Source of the DNA: Nigrospora sphaerica
Lineage: Eukaryota; Ascomycota; Sordariomycetes; Amphisphaeriales; Apiosporaceae
Reading direction: 5' to 3'
Length of the DNA stretch: 64,000 bases
Assembly (NCBI GenBank): GCA_018287875.1
Contig: JAGVVL010000002.1
Coordinates: forward strand, 6,138,001 to 6,202,000
Of this stretch, positions 1 to 12,275 are shown in pieces (the first letter of the stretch is position 1; each line of letters begins with the position of its first letter). The translations under genes and the position numbers were made by a program. The notes beneath the pieces are model-generated. The model saw only the letters and a list, made by a program, of their open reading frames with translations. It was not told the origin of the DNA and made no database searches.

Positions 1-41
1 CAGCCAGCGTAGGAAAGGGGCCCCGTCGAGACTGAACTTAC

Positions 42-1038
42 ATCTGCCAGGACTCCATATACTCAGACTGTATCTTCCCCAAGCCGAAGGACAGGGCGGA
101 GGCGGCCATGGTCGAGAGACCGTTGGTAGAGTACCTAAGAGTTGGCCCGAGGTCAGCCCAAGCCGCCCACGATGCCTTCCCCTGCAAGAAACGGCCGAGG
201 CCGACAGAAAACAGGCTATATAAGTTTCCTCCCGTTCGGAACAGGAGGGAAACGAGTAAAAAGGAGAGGAAGATGGCGAGAAAAGCCTACCAGGCAGCAA
301 CCCGCATGGGCTGTTCGTAGCGTGTAAACCACTGGGAAGTGATGACGCTGAACAAAGGCAAGCACCCCGCCTCGAACAAGCCTAGGAAGAAACGAGCGGC
401 GATCAAGTCGCCAAAGCTTTTGCATGCTGCCATGGCAGCCTGGGCAATGCCCCCTTTTCAACGCTCCGGATCAGCAGGCGCACGAGGTCGAAGGAGGAAC
501 GCACGGGAGAGGGAGGCAGAAAACCGGCGGAATACCTACAGCCCAGGCACAGGGACGGCATGAGTATGCGATGCGGGACTTTGACGATGAGATAGGAGGA
601 GAAGGGCTGCCAGACGAGCTGGGCGATGGGCGCGATGGAACCGACGAGGGAGTACTCGTTGCCCTTGAGGCGCGTGGCCTCGCGGAGCCCGAAGATGGCG
701 CCGTAGCCCAGCACCGTCTTGTCCAAGATCTGTAGGAAGTAGACCCAGACGAGGATGCTCAAGACGGCCTTGTCCGTCTTGCGGCGGATGCGTCGGTTCT
801 TGGGAGGGGTCAGGGGGCGTCAATATACCGCCGCCGTGGGAGTGCGTCCTCGGACCGCCAAGGCGGGGGAGCAACTTACGTCTTCTTCCGTCAGGACGAC
901 CCGCTCGTCGCCGAGCAGCCGCAGCGCCTTGTCGCCGTGCTTGGCCGCATCGCCTGGGTGACCGCGCCCGGGGCCGCCGTGGCCCTTCGGGCCGATGACG
1001 GGCTCGATGCTGGATTTGCTGTGCGCGTCGCTGGCCAT
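42..1038 (-). CDS. MFS transporter, allantoate permease (Dal5/ACS) type, partial 3' end
   Basis: This is the N-terminal part of a plasma-membrane solute transporter of the anion:cation symporter branch of the major facilitator superfamily. Exons read 1038-880, 798-540, 453-291 and 134-42, then a GTAAGT donor at 41-36 leads off the window. All junctions keep frame and give about 224 residues. The start at 1038 opens a hydrophilic N-terminus (MASDAHSKSS), followed by NRRIRRKTDKAVL, which is the usual basic stretch before helix 1. LDKTVLGYGAIFGLRE is the helix 1-2 region. The joined exons give LCLGWGIAQAAMAACKSFG and then ARFFLGLFEAG, the helix 4 signature of this group, and a QWFTRYEQPMRVAAWYSTNG loop. 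Substrates in this group include allantoate, nicotinate, pantothenate and other organic anions, and the sequence here does not tell which. The rest of the gene lies to the left of the window. Confidence 0.85.
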
Positions 1039-4000
1039 GGTCGAGCAACTGATACACAGGACGGTGTGGAGCTGAGAGGGGGGAGAGAGGGGGTTTGGAG
1101 GGGAAAGAAGAACCGAGAAGAAGACCATCGCGAAGAGGGGAGGCATGGCCAACCACTACTCCTTTTACTCCTCCCAGCACCATGGAAGGTTTGCAAGCCA
1201 ACCCCCCGGGTCTTTCCGCACGCAAGCTAATCCTTGCCACGCCGAGTAGGCGTTCCAATGTCCATGATCGAAACCGGAAAGTCTCCCCTCATCTGCTCTG
1301 CGTAACGTGAGTCGCCAGCACGACCTGATTGGGCCGCCATGGGTGTAAGAGAGTTCGCGCTGATCCCCCGCGTTGCATTTTTGGGGTACAGTCCCACAGT
1401 CCGTTGGTGCCCTCCCATCGCCCTACCTCGGCAGTAGATAGCACGACCGAGTAAAGCCCTTACTGAGCGGCCTAGGTCGTGCTTCGTTTAAACGTTTTGC
1501 CGCCGTCTACCTTTGACATGTCCGGGAGTAGAGGGCTCCTCTAGGCCCAAGTATAGTTAGACGCGTGTTAGTCTCTATCGGAGGATTATAAGCACTTTGC
1601 CCTAAAATCTGACGGGCAGCGGGAAACCTCTGCAGGGGTGCTAGTACTATCTGGTCTGGCGAGATACCCGATTCGTTGACCATCACAACCCCGCATGCAC
1701 CGGTTGCCTTGTCCCGTTGCAGAATCGGTGCCGCAATGCTTACTCTTACTTAACGACATTCACCGCTGCTACACGAGATTTATGAGGATAAAAGCTGAAG
1801 CCCAGCCGTTGCCGAAGGGAGGAGCGCTTCTCGGGTTTGACAAACCTTCATCTCCATCACCTGTCCTCTATCGTTTTGTTTTTGGTAAACTGTATCAAGG
1901 TGGATTCGGTCTTTGCGGCATAGGCCCGGGGGAAGCGGAACACGCAATCCAAGCTATACCCACTACCTTAGTCGATCGACTTGCACCGGGGGCCATCCCG
2001 TCTAGACCGAGTTCTGTCATTTCCGTATTCTCCCCTTCGTCTGGTTTCCAACATCGTCATGTTTGGAGCCATCGACTTGAGGTGCCGCCGGCTTCTCGTC
2101 CGGCCGGTGCACAGCGCTATCCGCACGGAAACTCAACTCTGCTTCCACTTGGGGTTTCCCGATATACGGCACTCTTGTGCATGAAGCTACGGAGCGCCAG
2201 CCCCCTACCGTTATCTTGCCTGTGGCATTGGCCTATCTTTATTTGTCGCTACTGGCGTGACTGTGTGGCCTTCCCCATCTGGAGCGATGGTGGCCTGCGG
2301 CATCTTCAACCACCAATTGCGCCCTTCTTCGCCGGCCCGCTCATGCGCGCTGAACCGAATAATGAACACCTGTCTGTTGATCGATTGAGATGCCATGGTG
2401 GATCATTTGCAAGTGGGGCTCCTCTGGAAACCGACTCTTGCGGTGAGGAAGGCGTTCTACTCGTACGATATCGAAGCCACATTCCGACGATGCCGCAGCA
2501 CTTGCCGGTCGGTTTTCTTCTCTAGTGGATAAATGTAACCGCGTTGAAATCGCAAAGCAAAAACCTACGGGCAATTTCCTTGTCATCTTTCTGATTAAGC
2601 CAGTCGTCGGGGCATTCGCAAAAGGCCGTATTTATCGCAAGGGATCCCAGGTACGCGACCACATGGGGATGTGCTGCTACACCGCTGTGGCGGCCTGTTC
2701 TTGATGCCGTCATGTACGGAATGGGACTTGGATATTGCTTGCCGTGCTTTAAGCTTGAGCATCGCTGCTCGAATCTATGTCCGATGTAATAGCTCACGTG
2801 TCACTGACTGTGAGGATACCCAAAAAATACCAGGACGGTACATAGAGGCTTTTCTCTTGCGAACCCAGAGTTCAACCGTCATTTATCGGTACTGGCCGGT
2901 CCGCCTGAAAGTTGTGCTAGAGAGCGTACCCGAGCGTACCCGTTCCGTGTACCTACAAGACCCTCGGCGCGCTCAAAACAGTCTTATGAAGAGGAAACGA
3001 CACCACTTCTGAAAGAAATGAAATACGCTACCCAAATACGACGGCATATTCTTCGTACCCATTCTGCGCCTCCGCCGAGCGGGAGGCTCCAGTTGCGTGG
3101 CTAAAACTGGTTACCCAGGCCGCTCCTCGAGGGCCAAAGATTGCACATTGGGGGGGTAAGCTGAACCACGAGGGACAATTTGCGCTTCCTCGTGCCAAAA
3201 CTCGTAGCGGCTGAAATTTCGAGGAATTGGACTGCCAGAAATTGTTTCTTTCTCAACTTGCACATGACGGGGACAAGATTGTGGCAAAAGCAGAACCAAG
3301 GTAGAAGCCCCAAGTAACGGCTCAGAGCGGCGGATTGTAACCTTGACGTCTTGCTGTTAGTCTTTCAGCCCAGTACCACAACTGTTGGGAATTCTTGGAT
3401 ATGGGTACGGCTGCCTCTAGCATTGCATATCCGTGATGGCTGCCAGATGGAGTGCAACGTCACCCGTATCTGTCTCGCCATAGTGGAAGAGGAATCCATG
3501 CTTAGGCAGCTACTGTAGCTGAGCTATACGCGACTGTATTCCCTTTTGTCGCTCGCTTTTGTCCAAGCTGGTTGCCAGGTTCTGCGCTACGCTGAACGGG
3601 TATTGGCGAGGACCGTGACCGAGGGGGGTTGTGCTTGGCCCTTCGTACTGGCTGGCCCCTTTCCAATGCAAGTCCCAGACGTGGGAGTACCTCCACCGGT
3701 CGCCAGGAATGCCTTATACTTTCCAGGGCCATCATCCCCCTACCTTCTCAGCCCCTCAGATCCCCTTCAGTTCACCCTTAAGTCATGAAACCGTGGAGTC
3801 TTTTTTCGTTTCTGCTGCGATATGCGGCATAGTGCCGTCCGTTTCGGTGCCCGAAGCCTCGGGCCCAGTTTGGCCGATGGATTTCACACCCCTGGACCTC
3901 ACCATGTTTCCCAACGGGAACAAAGGTGCGCGGCAAAATTAGATGGCAGGTGGTTTCCCTATCGCCGCCTGGGGCCTCCGAATGTGAGCGCGTCCAGGAG

Positions 4001-6406
4001 ATTCCCCCCTTTCTCCTGACTTCCTCTTTAGCTCTGTATCAGCCAACTCATCAACTGACGGAACGCGTGCGTTCGGCTCGACGCCCCTTGGTGAAAGACC
4101 CTTTCCTCCATCAGCCCTAATACCCACAACCCGATCCTGGCCGGCGATTACGCGCCGCCGTTTACCCATGGTTGCGGATGGTTGGTTAAATCGAGAGCAC
4201 CCTAGTGACTACAACCGCCAATCCAAATCAAGCCGACCTTCTTCAATCCTGGTTCGATTTGTTCTGAACCTGTCTTCCCTCTCGTGGCTCGGAAGACACC
4301 CGCAGACTGCTCGGCTTTCCGCGTCCCTTGGGCCACTTGCGAAAGAAGGGGTAGAATAACAGGATTGGGAGCATCCGGGTCATCGGCACTGGCGGTAAGA
4401 AATGCTCAAATCCAAGCATGTCGAGCTACGGGCTGGCGGTCTGCGAGGGAGTGAGTTGCCGAAAAGGCTGCAACGGGTGGCTCTATGAGTGAGATCACTT
4501 GCTGCCCCGAAAGTATCCACTGCACGCGCAGTGTTCGAGCCGGCACCAGGCACAATTGTGAGGGCTACTCGGTTGCAGGCAACCTGTAAGTTCCGGGTCT
4601 TCCGCCGTAGCCCGGGTCGGACAGTGGGAATATCATGGGGAGCTCAACCCGGGGTATAGTACTGAGCAGGATATGGCAGCACTAAAAGAGCCAGCCTGGC
4701 TATCAATCTGCACTATCGGAAACTTAACGTGGGTATAATTCTCTGAAGAGGTCACCTGTTACGGCATGTCTTCAATATTAGAAGCTATGGTGACCCCGAA
4801 GGAACAGCAAGAAGCTCTCGAGAGCGTGCGTCCCCCGCAGCCATAGTTCGTCCTTTGGTGTTCAAGTGGACTCGGTTCCCCGCCCCTCATCAACAATAAC
4901 TAACCCTAAGGAATCTACCTACCGGTCCCTCATGTTAGGTTCCCCTCTGCCCTGTCTCTTCTTCGCAGCATTCCACCCGGCAAGGGTCCGGGAGCTTCGC
5001 CGAGCTCTTCGCCACGAACCGATCGCTGCAACGTTTTGGCTAGCCAAATGGAAACTAGAGGACAACCTTGACTTCCTCACCAAGTGTGATGGGCTGAACC
5101 TCCATCGCATAGAAGTCAGAGCAGGAGGCCCTCCTGTTGCTGCTGCTTCTCTTGCTCGACATCCACATGGATTCTTGGCGTCGAAGCCGCATTGCTGGCC
5201 GCCGTGGCTGCGTCTCGGCATGATGCCGCGCGGGTTTGCGGTCCAACGGGCCCGTCGTCGCGACGCAGGATGCGTGCACAGCTCGGGGCAACGCCACGGC
5301 CGTCGCCGCCGCCGCCGCGAGCCCGGAGGAAGGGCCGTCGATCCCCCGACCGCGTCTTGTCGTCCTTGGCCCGCGCCATCGGACGGGCACGCGCAGATCT
5401 GGGCCCTGGCGCGCGGGCGCTCTCACCGGGGCCGGACGAGGCCCGCCGTTGCCCAGGCGGCACCGTCGTCGCGGTAGCACGTGTCGTCTGGGCACCGTTC
5501 AGGAGCGTATGGGCGAGGGGCCGTGACGGGCAGTGACGACGAGGAGGCCTACGGGAGGACCGGGGGGTCACTGGGTACGGCCAAGCCCACCGATGGGACG
5601 GAACTGGACATTCTTTCCCGAGTCCTCGGTCTCGCTTGAAGGGGCCCTGCTCCCCAGCTGACCACCCACCACGTGCGCCGTTTTTCCATTCCTTCCATTC
5701 GAAGGCAGAGAGCTTACGGAGGACTCGGCCGGTAGCCCCTCTTTCTTTTTGAGGGGGCCTCTTCCCGCGTTTCCGCTGGTGAACCCGATCAACGCGTCCC
5801 AATATGTCGCGGACAGGGGTTCGCCGGAAGACGCCCGTTACAGGGTCTTGGCAGAATCCTTCCGCGTGCCGTGGACTGGTTGGTGGTAATATGGTTCCTG
5901 CATGCGGGGTAACAACGCCGCTGGCGAGAAAGGGGGGCGGGAGAGGCGAATTCGGCGGGGGAAACAGGGGCGCGCACACCACCCACACAGCCAACCAGGC
6001 TGCCAGGTAACAACACCCCCCACTACTTCCCACTCAGCCTGTTCTCCCGTTGGTCGCACTGGCAAAGCCACTCGCTCGGGGGGGATTTGCCGACGCATAG
6101 ACCAATGTCAGATTCTCGGGCTTACATATGGCCAACGGCGTAAACGGCCGGACTGCCTCCGCGCTCCTTGCAGAGAGAGCCATGGCGTTGGTTCCCGGTA
6201 AAGTGCAGCGAAATTGAAAACAGGGCTCACCAACACTATATAATGAATACACATGCGGGCCAGCTCCCTTGCCTTGCCGGCGTGTGCTTGTCGTGTGCCT
6301 GTGTGTATGCGTGTGTGACAAGATCGGAGTCTTTCGGGCCTCCTTGCTTCCACCACTTCCGTCCCTTCTTTATCGCCGTGACTGCTCCTCCTCCCGAGCT
6401 CCCATC
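1039..6406. other. Long gene-free interval
   Basis: No reading frame in these 5.4 kb has a recognisable domain or a convincing exon chain. The first few hundred bases hold the promoter of the MFS gene. About 1400-5000 is visibly less G+C-rich than the flanking genes and looks like non-coding or decayed sequence. The 276-codon open frame at 1695-2525 has no family features. From 5100 to 5500 the sequence becomes very G+C-rich, with open frames on both strands, none of which I can defend. The right end carries the promoter of the aldose epimerase gene. Confidence 0.5.
6237..6243 (+). promoter_or_regulatory. Candidate TATA box of the aldose 1-epimerase gene
   Basis: The sequence TATATAA lies 164 bases upstream of the ATG at 6407, in a plausible position for a fungal core promoter. 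It is followed by a pyrimidine-rich leader (ccacttccgtcccttcttt) just before the start. This is inferred from position and motif only. Confidence 0.45.
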
Positions 6407-7993
6407 ATGCACTACTCGCAGCTTCTCGTCTGGATGGCGGCCGCCGGCGCCGTCCACGCCATGCCGCCGAAGCCTCCGGGCCCCGGTCACGGAGCGCCCA
6501 AGCCGGGCAAAGATGGCAAATTCAGCATCTCGGCACCCGGTATCAAGGCCGAGGTATGTACCTGCGTGCTTGGGCCGGCCACGGTGCGGGCATCACGGGG
6601 CTGACAGAAAGCAATAGTTCATCCCCTACGGAGCCACCCTTACCAACCTGTTCGTCAAGGACAAGCAGGGCAAGGATGTCGACGTGGTGCTCGGCTACGA
6701 TGACGTGGAATTTTACCGTAGGTGCCGACGGGCCCCTCCCCTCCTCTCCGTCGCTCTCTGACGACGACGAACAGCCAAGGACCCCGGGCACCCGGTGTAC
6801 AACTCGATCCCGGGGCGGTACGTCAACCGCATCGGGCACGGGAAGTACAAGATCGACGGCAAGGAGTACCTGACGGAGCAGAACGACGGCAACAACACGC
6901 TGCACAGCGGCACCAACAACTGGTCGTACCGCTTCTGGGAGGCGACCAAGGCGACGGCCGACAGCATCACCTTCGCCATCCTGGACAAGTCCAACTCGTC
7001 GCAGAACATGCTCGGCGACGTGCCGGCCACCGTCACGTACACGGTCAAGGACCGCGCCCTGCACATCAAGATGGGGGCCGCCTCGCCGCAGCGGAAGACG
7101 CGTAGGTTTTCCCGTGAGGGGGGCAAATGGCTGCTCTTGCTGACCCGTACCGCGCAGCGCTGATGTTGACGCACCACACCTACTTCAACCTGGACGCGTA
7201 CAAGGACCCGGCGACGGACAAGATCTGGAACCACACGTGAGTTTGTTTTCCTTCCCTCTCCGACCAACCCCAACCCCCCCGCGGCGGAAATGGGGACGAC
7301 AGGCAAGACGCGAAGAAAGCCGAGCAACGACGGCGGCTCACGCGTTCTTTTTCCGCAGCCTCCACATGCCATACTCGGCACGCTACCTCGAGGCGGACCA
7401 GGGGGCGCTGCCGACGGGGCGGATCCTCAAGGCGGCGGCGGGCAGCATCAACGACTTCGCGAGCGCGCCGGGGCTGGCGCTCGGGCACGCGCGCGACCAG
7501 CCCGGCTTCGCGGGCAACTGCGGCGCCGACGGGGCGTGCGAGGGCTACAACGGCTACTTCCTCATCGAGGGGGCGCCGCGCGGCGCCGTCGTCGTCTCCC
7601 TCGCCAGCGCCTTCTCGGGCATCCGCGCCGACCTCCGCACCGACCAGCCCGGCGTCGTCATCTACAGCTGCAACTGGTTCGACGGCTCCGCACCCCTCAA
7701 GGCCACCACTCAGGGCCTGCCCGACCGCGGCACCGTCACCCGCAGCTCCTGCGTCGCCATCGAGGCTCAGGACTACGTTGACGGCATCAACCAGTATGTT
7801 TCTCCCTCGCTGTTTCCTTCTCTCTCTTCTGTGTGTGCGCCTGTGTGTGTTGGGCGTGTGTCGAGCGGTTGGCTGTGCGTATCTTTGCTAACGGTGAACC
7901 GGCAGCCCGGAATGGGGACGCGTTGACGCCCAGATCAGCGGCCCGGGCGAAAAGTACACGTGGGAAAGCTCATGGACGTTCAGCAACCTGTAA
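6407..7993 (+). CDS. Secreted aldose 1-epimerase (mutarotase) family protein
   Basis: Predicted to interconvert the alpha and beta anomers of aldoses outside the cell. Six exons, 6407-6553, 6618-6717, 6775-7101, 7158-7236, 7359-7793 and 7906-7993, join in frame to 391 residues. Residues 1-18 (MHYSQLLVWMAAAGAVHA) form a signal peptide, followed by a Pro/Gly-rich mature start. Family features are FIPYGATLTNLFV near residue 50, PGRYVNRIGHGKY near 95, the NTLHSGTNNWSYRFW segment with the likely catalytic His126, and TPLMLTHHTYFNL at 191-203 with the second conserved His. The C-terminus holds the Glu segment HPEWGR. The length fits fungal galactose-mutarotase-like proteins. It is convergent with the cellobiose dehydrogenase gene 1.4 kb downstream, which suggests a shared extracellular role. 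The sugar actually used is not shown by the sequence. Confidence 0.9.
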
Positions 7994-9416
7994 TTGGCGT
8001 TCGGAGATGGCCGGGCGAGCAGGCCCGAAAGAAAGTCCGATCTCCCCGTGTCGTGGGTGCGAACCTGGTAGGAAACGTCTCCATGTTTGGGTTATGCCGG
8101 CGTGGGCGGTGCGATACTTGCATATAGTAAGAGGTACTTCGTACTTGCCCGAAAAGTAAAGTGTTCCGCTACTTCACCATTTTCCCTAACTTCCGGTACG
8201 CACGGGCAGCGTGTTCGTGGGACCAGCTGCAATTGCCCGGAAACCCTTCAATCGCACCCGTGTACCCGTGTGCGCCTCCCTGCCGTGAACCCTATACTAC
8301 CACATTCCGGATTCCCGACACGAACTGTTGCTACCCTCTGCCCGCCGGCTTGCCGTGCATCCCTACATCCACAATATAGTATACAGGTAGTTGGTCCGTT
8401 CCCGCGTCATGGATCGTCGGGCCGTCGGGGACCAGAATTCTTCCTCCTACGGTGAGCCAAAACCCTGCCTTGACCGGGCACAGGGCTTGGAAATCCTCCC
8501 TGGGCAAAGGGAATCCCGGCCTCGCTCGCTCTTCCTCCCCTGGCCGGCTCCAACCTACCCACTTCGGCAACGGTCCGACAACCCTTCCATGCAGCCAAGA
8601 CACCCCCCCCCGGAATTGCAGCACGCCTACCGGTCAGAAGTGCATTGCGCCTCACGTAGGCACAACATTTTCATGCACCCAACATACCCACGTTTTGGCG
8701 CACGTGCCTCGTAACGGGGGAAGCGAGCGGCGGAGGGAGAAGCGGTTCGGCTCCGGCTTACTGGAATCCACCCCTTACTTCCCCGGTCCCACTAATAACA
8801 ACCTGCTCGTTCTTGGCTGTGCCGACGAAATGGTCAGCAATGCTGCAGTTCTGCATTGCATGCCGAGCAAATACCACGAGAGCATGCGGGAGGACCGGGG
8901 AAAACCAGCCAATGAGCCGCCGTCGCTCCCCCATCGCTGTTGGTCGTGGGGAGGCTGACCAATCTCGACTAAGCCAAACATTGTGCAGGGAGCAAAGCCT
9001 CGAGGTTGTGACCAACACAAGAGATCGTGGTTAAGTATGGGTACTTACTCACCTCCTTGCCCGCCCGCGGTGATGTGGCGCATAACAGCCATGCTATTCC
9101 CCTACATACGCCAGGATCAACAGGCCCCGGCTTGAGGCTGGCCGCTCGTGCCGCTTCCCCTGGCCCAAGGGCAGTATGTAGCACCAGATCGCGGGGGAAG
9201 GACGACTGCGCTAGGATCCAGGGAACCATGACTGCATGGTATTACTATTCGTATAAGCCCCGTCTGCTTCTCCGGGGGGGGGGGGCAAAAAGTGGGCAAT
9301 AAGTCTGGATTGTCGGCGACTGGCTACCTAATCCGATAAACCCCCCTCCCCTCCTCTTCCCCAGTACGTCGGGGAGGATGCCGGCCAAGATTCCACCACC
9401 GAAGCCCTCGTCCACC
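7994..9416. other. Intergenic region between convergent epimerase and CDH genes
   Basis: This contains the 3' ends of two convergent genes and nothing else I can support. A run of G residues occurs at about 9273-9285. Short open frames on both strands lack domains or splice-consistent extensions. Confidence 0.5.
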
Positions 9417-12275
9417 CTACAAGCATTGGCTGTACCACGCGTTCTGGAACTGGCACGTCGAGCCGGTGGCGCAGGCGTAGCTGCCCGTCCAGTCGTTGCC
9501 GCCGCACTGCTGGAAGCGTGCGTTGGCCTTGGCGGGGGCCAGGGCCAGGATCTTCTCGGCCGCCTTCTCGGCCGCGATGACAATGTAGGCCGAGGGGTTG
9601 GTCGTGACCATGCCGGGGAAGATGCTGGCGTCGACGACGAAGATGTTGTCGGTGCCGTAAACCTTGGTGTTGGTGTCGACGACGGCGGTGCCGCCGTTCT
9701 TGCGGCCGTCGTCGGTGCCCATCTTGTTGGTGCCGATCCAGTGGTTGGCGCGGCGGTTCGACGGCGACACGATCATCTGCGGCCGGCGTTAGCGGACGGC
9801 TCTTCCACTTCCTTCGGCCCGTTGCCTTGGGGCCCTTCTTCACTTACGTTGTTGACAAAGTCCTCGACCGAGGTGGATGGGTCGGGCACCTTCCACTCCA
9901 GTCCCTTAACGCCCTTGAGGGCGGCCTGCAGGTTCTTGATGCCCTGGATAACCGCCTTGACGTCCTCGGGGTCGCGGAGGTAGGGCGCGGTGGAGACGAC
10001 GGTGCTCAGGCCGGGGGTGATAGTCATGCGGCCTCTCGACTTGGCGCCACGGCCGAGGTACTGGCTCATGGTCATCGAGTCTGGCTCTGTTAGTTTCCGC
10101 GTGTGGGGGGTGCCGTCGAATGAACTTACAGCCGTTCTCCACGCCAGCGCTGCCCTCGACACGGGCCGTCCACTGGAGCTGGCGGGTGACGCCATCGCCG
10201 CCCTTGATCTCGTCCCACATGACGGGGCCAATGTTCGGCGCGGCCTGGGCCAGGATACCCGATCGCTTGTCTGCAAGTCGTGTTAGCGCTCGTGGGGGGC
10301 ACACCTATTTCCAGACCAACTTACCCAGGTACAGGCTCTTGTCCGTCACGTTGGGGTCGTTGTAGGCCTCGTAGAAGTCATAGAAGACAACGTTGGGGTG
10401 AGTGACAACGGTATCGGTCTGAATGGGTAGATGGTTAGCAGCGGCATACAAAGGCCATCGTCACAGCCGACCAACGAGATACGTACGTTCGTGTGGTCCT
10501 CCAAGTTGTAGCCGACGGGCAGGTTGATCCACTCCTCCTTCTTGATCATGGTCGGGCCGTCCGTCGAGCCCTTCACGACCTCGAGCTGGTCGGTGGGGCC
10601 GATACCACTTCGCAGGAGCGCCTTGGCCGAGCCGAAGGTGCCGGCCGAGATAATGACGCGACCGGTGACGGGGGTCAGCTTGACCGTGCCGGCGTAGCCG
10701 CCGGGCAGGAAAGGCTCGACCTCGATGCCAGTGGCGTGGCCGCCCTCGCGGACAACCCGCTTGACGGCCGTCTTCATCCAGAGCTTGAAGTTGCTGCGCT
10801 GGCTGGCAGTGCGCAGGTAGGTCGCCATGGGGCCGCCACGCTCGCCGCCGGAGAACATGAACTCGGAGTGGCCAAAGGTCTGGTCCTTCTCGTTCGGCGC
10901 CTGGTTGGCCGAGACCTCCTTCCAGCCGCCCTGCTTGAGGCCATCCGCGAGGACGTTGAAGCCCTGCTGCAGGTACCGCTTGCCATCCACGGACGGAGTG
11001 CTAGTGCCGGGAATGCGCGAGAAGACACGGCTCGTGGCGCCAGCCATGTCGGCCGCTTTCCAACCCGTGGGAAAGTTGTAGTCCCAGTCCAGCGTGTAGG
11101 GCTTCCACCAGAGACCGGCGTTGACGGCCGTGCCTCCGCCCAGGACGCAGCCGGCCATCTGGTCGGTATCCTGGCAGGCGATGCCGTTCGAGTCCACCCA
11201 GATCTGGTTGCACAGGCCGGGCACGTCGAAGCGCGTCAGCTCCGTGCTGTCGAGCCACTCGGGTCCGATCTCGCCTCCCCAGTGGCCCGAGGAGGGCGGG
11301 CCCTTCTCGATGAGCAGCACGCTCTTGCCCGACTCGCTCAGCTTGTCTGCCAGGGGAATACCACCGGCACCGGCGCCGACAATCACGTAGTCAAAGGTGC
11401 CGGTCGGGACGGGAACCCCCGTGGGGCCCACCGTGGCACTCGCGGTCGAGGACACGGTAGCAGAGGTGGTCGGAGACGTCGAGCCGCCGCAGCCCGTCAC
11501 CGTCTTGGTCGCCAGGGCGGCCCACTTGGAGTAGGATGGGTTGGCCGCGGCGCTGTTAAGGCCAGCGCCCCAGATGCCCTGGCTTTCGTGCTGGGCCGTA
11601 CGGGCCTGGGCGGGGCACTGGGCGTTGGTGGGAGCGGCGAGTGCCTTGGCCCAACCCAGGAGCACTTGACCGGTGCTGGTGGAGGCCCCGCCAGTGCTGC
11701 CGCCTTGGTTCCAGGAGAGACAGTTCTGGCACCGGAAGATGAGCTCGAAGCCGCTCCCGCTGACAGACGAGGATATCTGGGTGAGTTTGGCGTCGCCCGT
11801 GTATGGGCCGGGAAGGCTGAAGCCAGTGGCCCACTGGAAGGCCGTGTAGACCTCAGTCCCGTACGGGTAGGCCAACAGGAGCAGGTTGTTCGTCATGGGG
11901 CCGCCCAGGGACATACCGCACCAGCCCGGTGGGGAGGCACCGGTGGAAGAGCATCGCTGGTTCTCGTTAGCTGTCTACGGTCTCGCGGGATAGCCTTGGC
12001 TTTACCCACCAGGATGCCGATGAACTCCTTGGCATTGACCGTGAGGCCGTCCTCTGGCAAGGCCATACCCCAGGTCATGCCGCCCGGGATAGTCCAAGTG
12101 TTGAAAACGATGCCCGTGCCACTGTCGGTGTAAGTGACGGGCGTGGGACTCTGGGCCCATGCTCGCTGGACATCTGCTTTCGGTCAGCGGGGAGGAGCCG
12201 GTGGTATCGGGGCGGCCTTTACTCACTGGAGCCCACTGCAGCGAGCAGGGACAGCAGGCGGACGAAGTTACCCAT
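9417..12275 (-). CDS. cdh: Cellobiose dehydrogenase with C-terminal CBM1
   Basis: Secreted flavocytochrome that oxidises cellobiose and cello-oligosaccharides to lactones and passes electrons through its haem domain, for example to LPMOs. Seven exons, 12275-12227, 12173-12010, 11956-10487, 10418-10325, 10270-10130, 10080-9848 and 9776-9417, join in frame to 836 residues. Residues 1 to about 22 are a signal peptide ([16 protein letters not shown] and on). The cytochrome domain (AA8) spans about 24-225 with [34 protein letters not shown] and a His in [11 protein letters not shown] Ser/Thr/Pro linker follows. The GMC flavodehydrogenase (AA3_1) begins at about 259 with [12 protein letters not shown] (FAD-binding). 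Its catalytic pair is His729 in ANHWIGT and Asn777 in [12 protein letters not shown]1 with four Cys occupies about the last 35 residues ([17 protein letters not shown] to YSQCL). CBM1 is typical of class IIA ascomycete CDH. Confidence 0.97.

Noticed and set aside
1695..2525. 276-codon plus-strand open frame
   Set aside because: No domain, no splice-consistent partner and mixed composition typical of a chance frame.
5055..6033. Overlapping Arg/Pro/Gly-rich frames on both strands around 5.1-6.0 kb
   Set aside because: Several frames are open at once only because the sequence is very G+C-rich. None has a recognisable motif or a supportable start and intron set.
10493..12133. 546-codon plus-strand open frame over the CDH gene
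   Set aside because: Shadow of the CDH coding exon, which has complete domain evidence on the minus strand.
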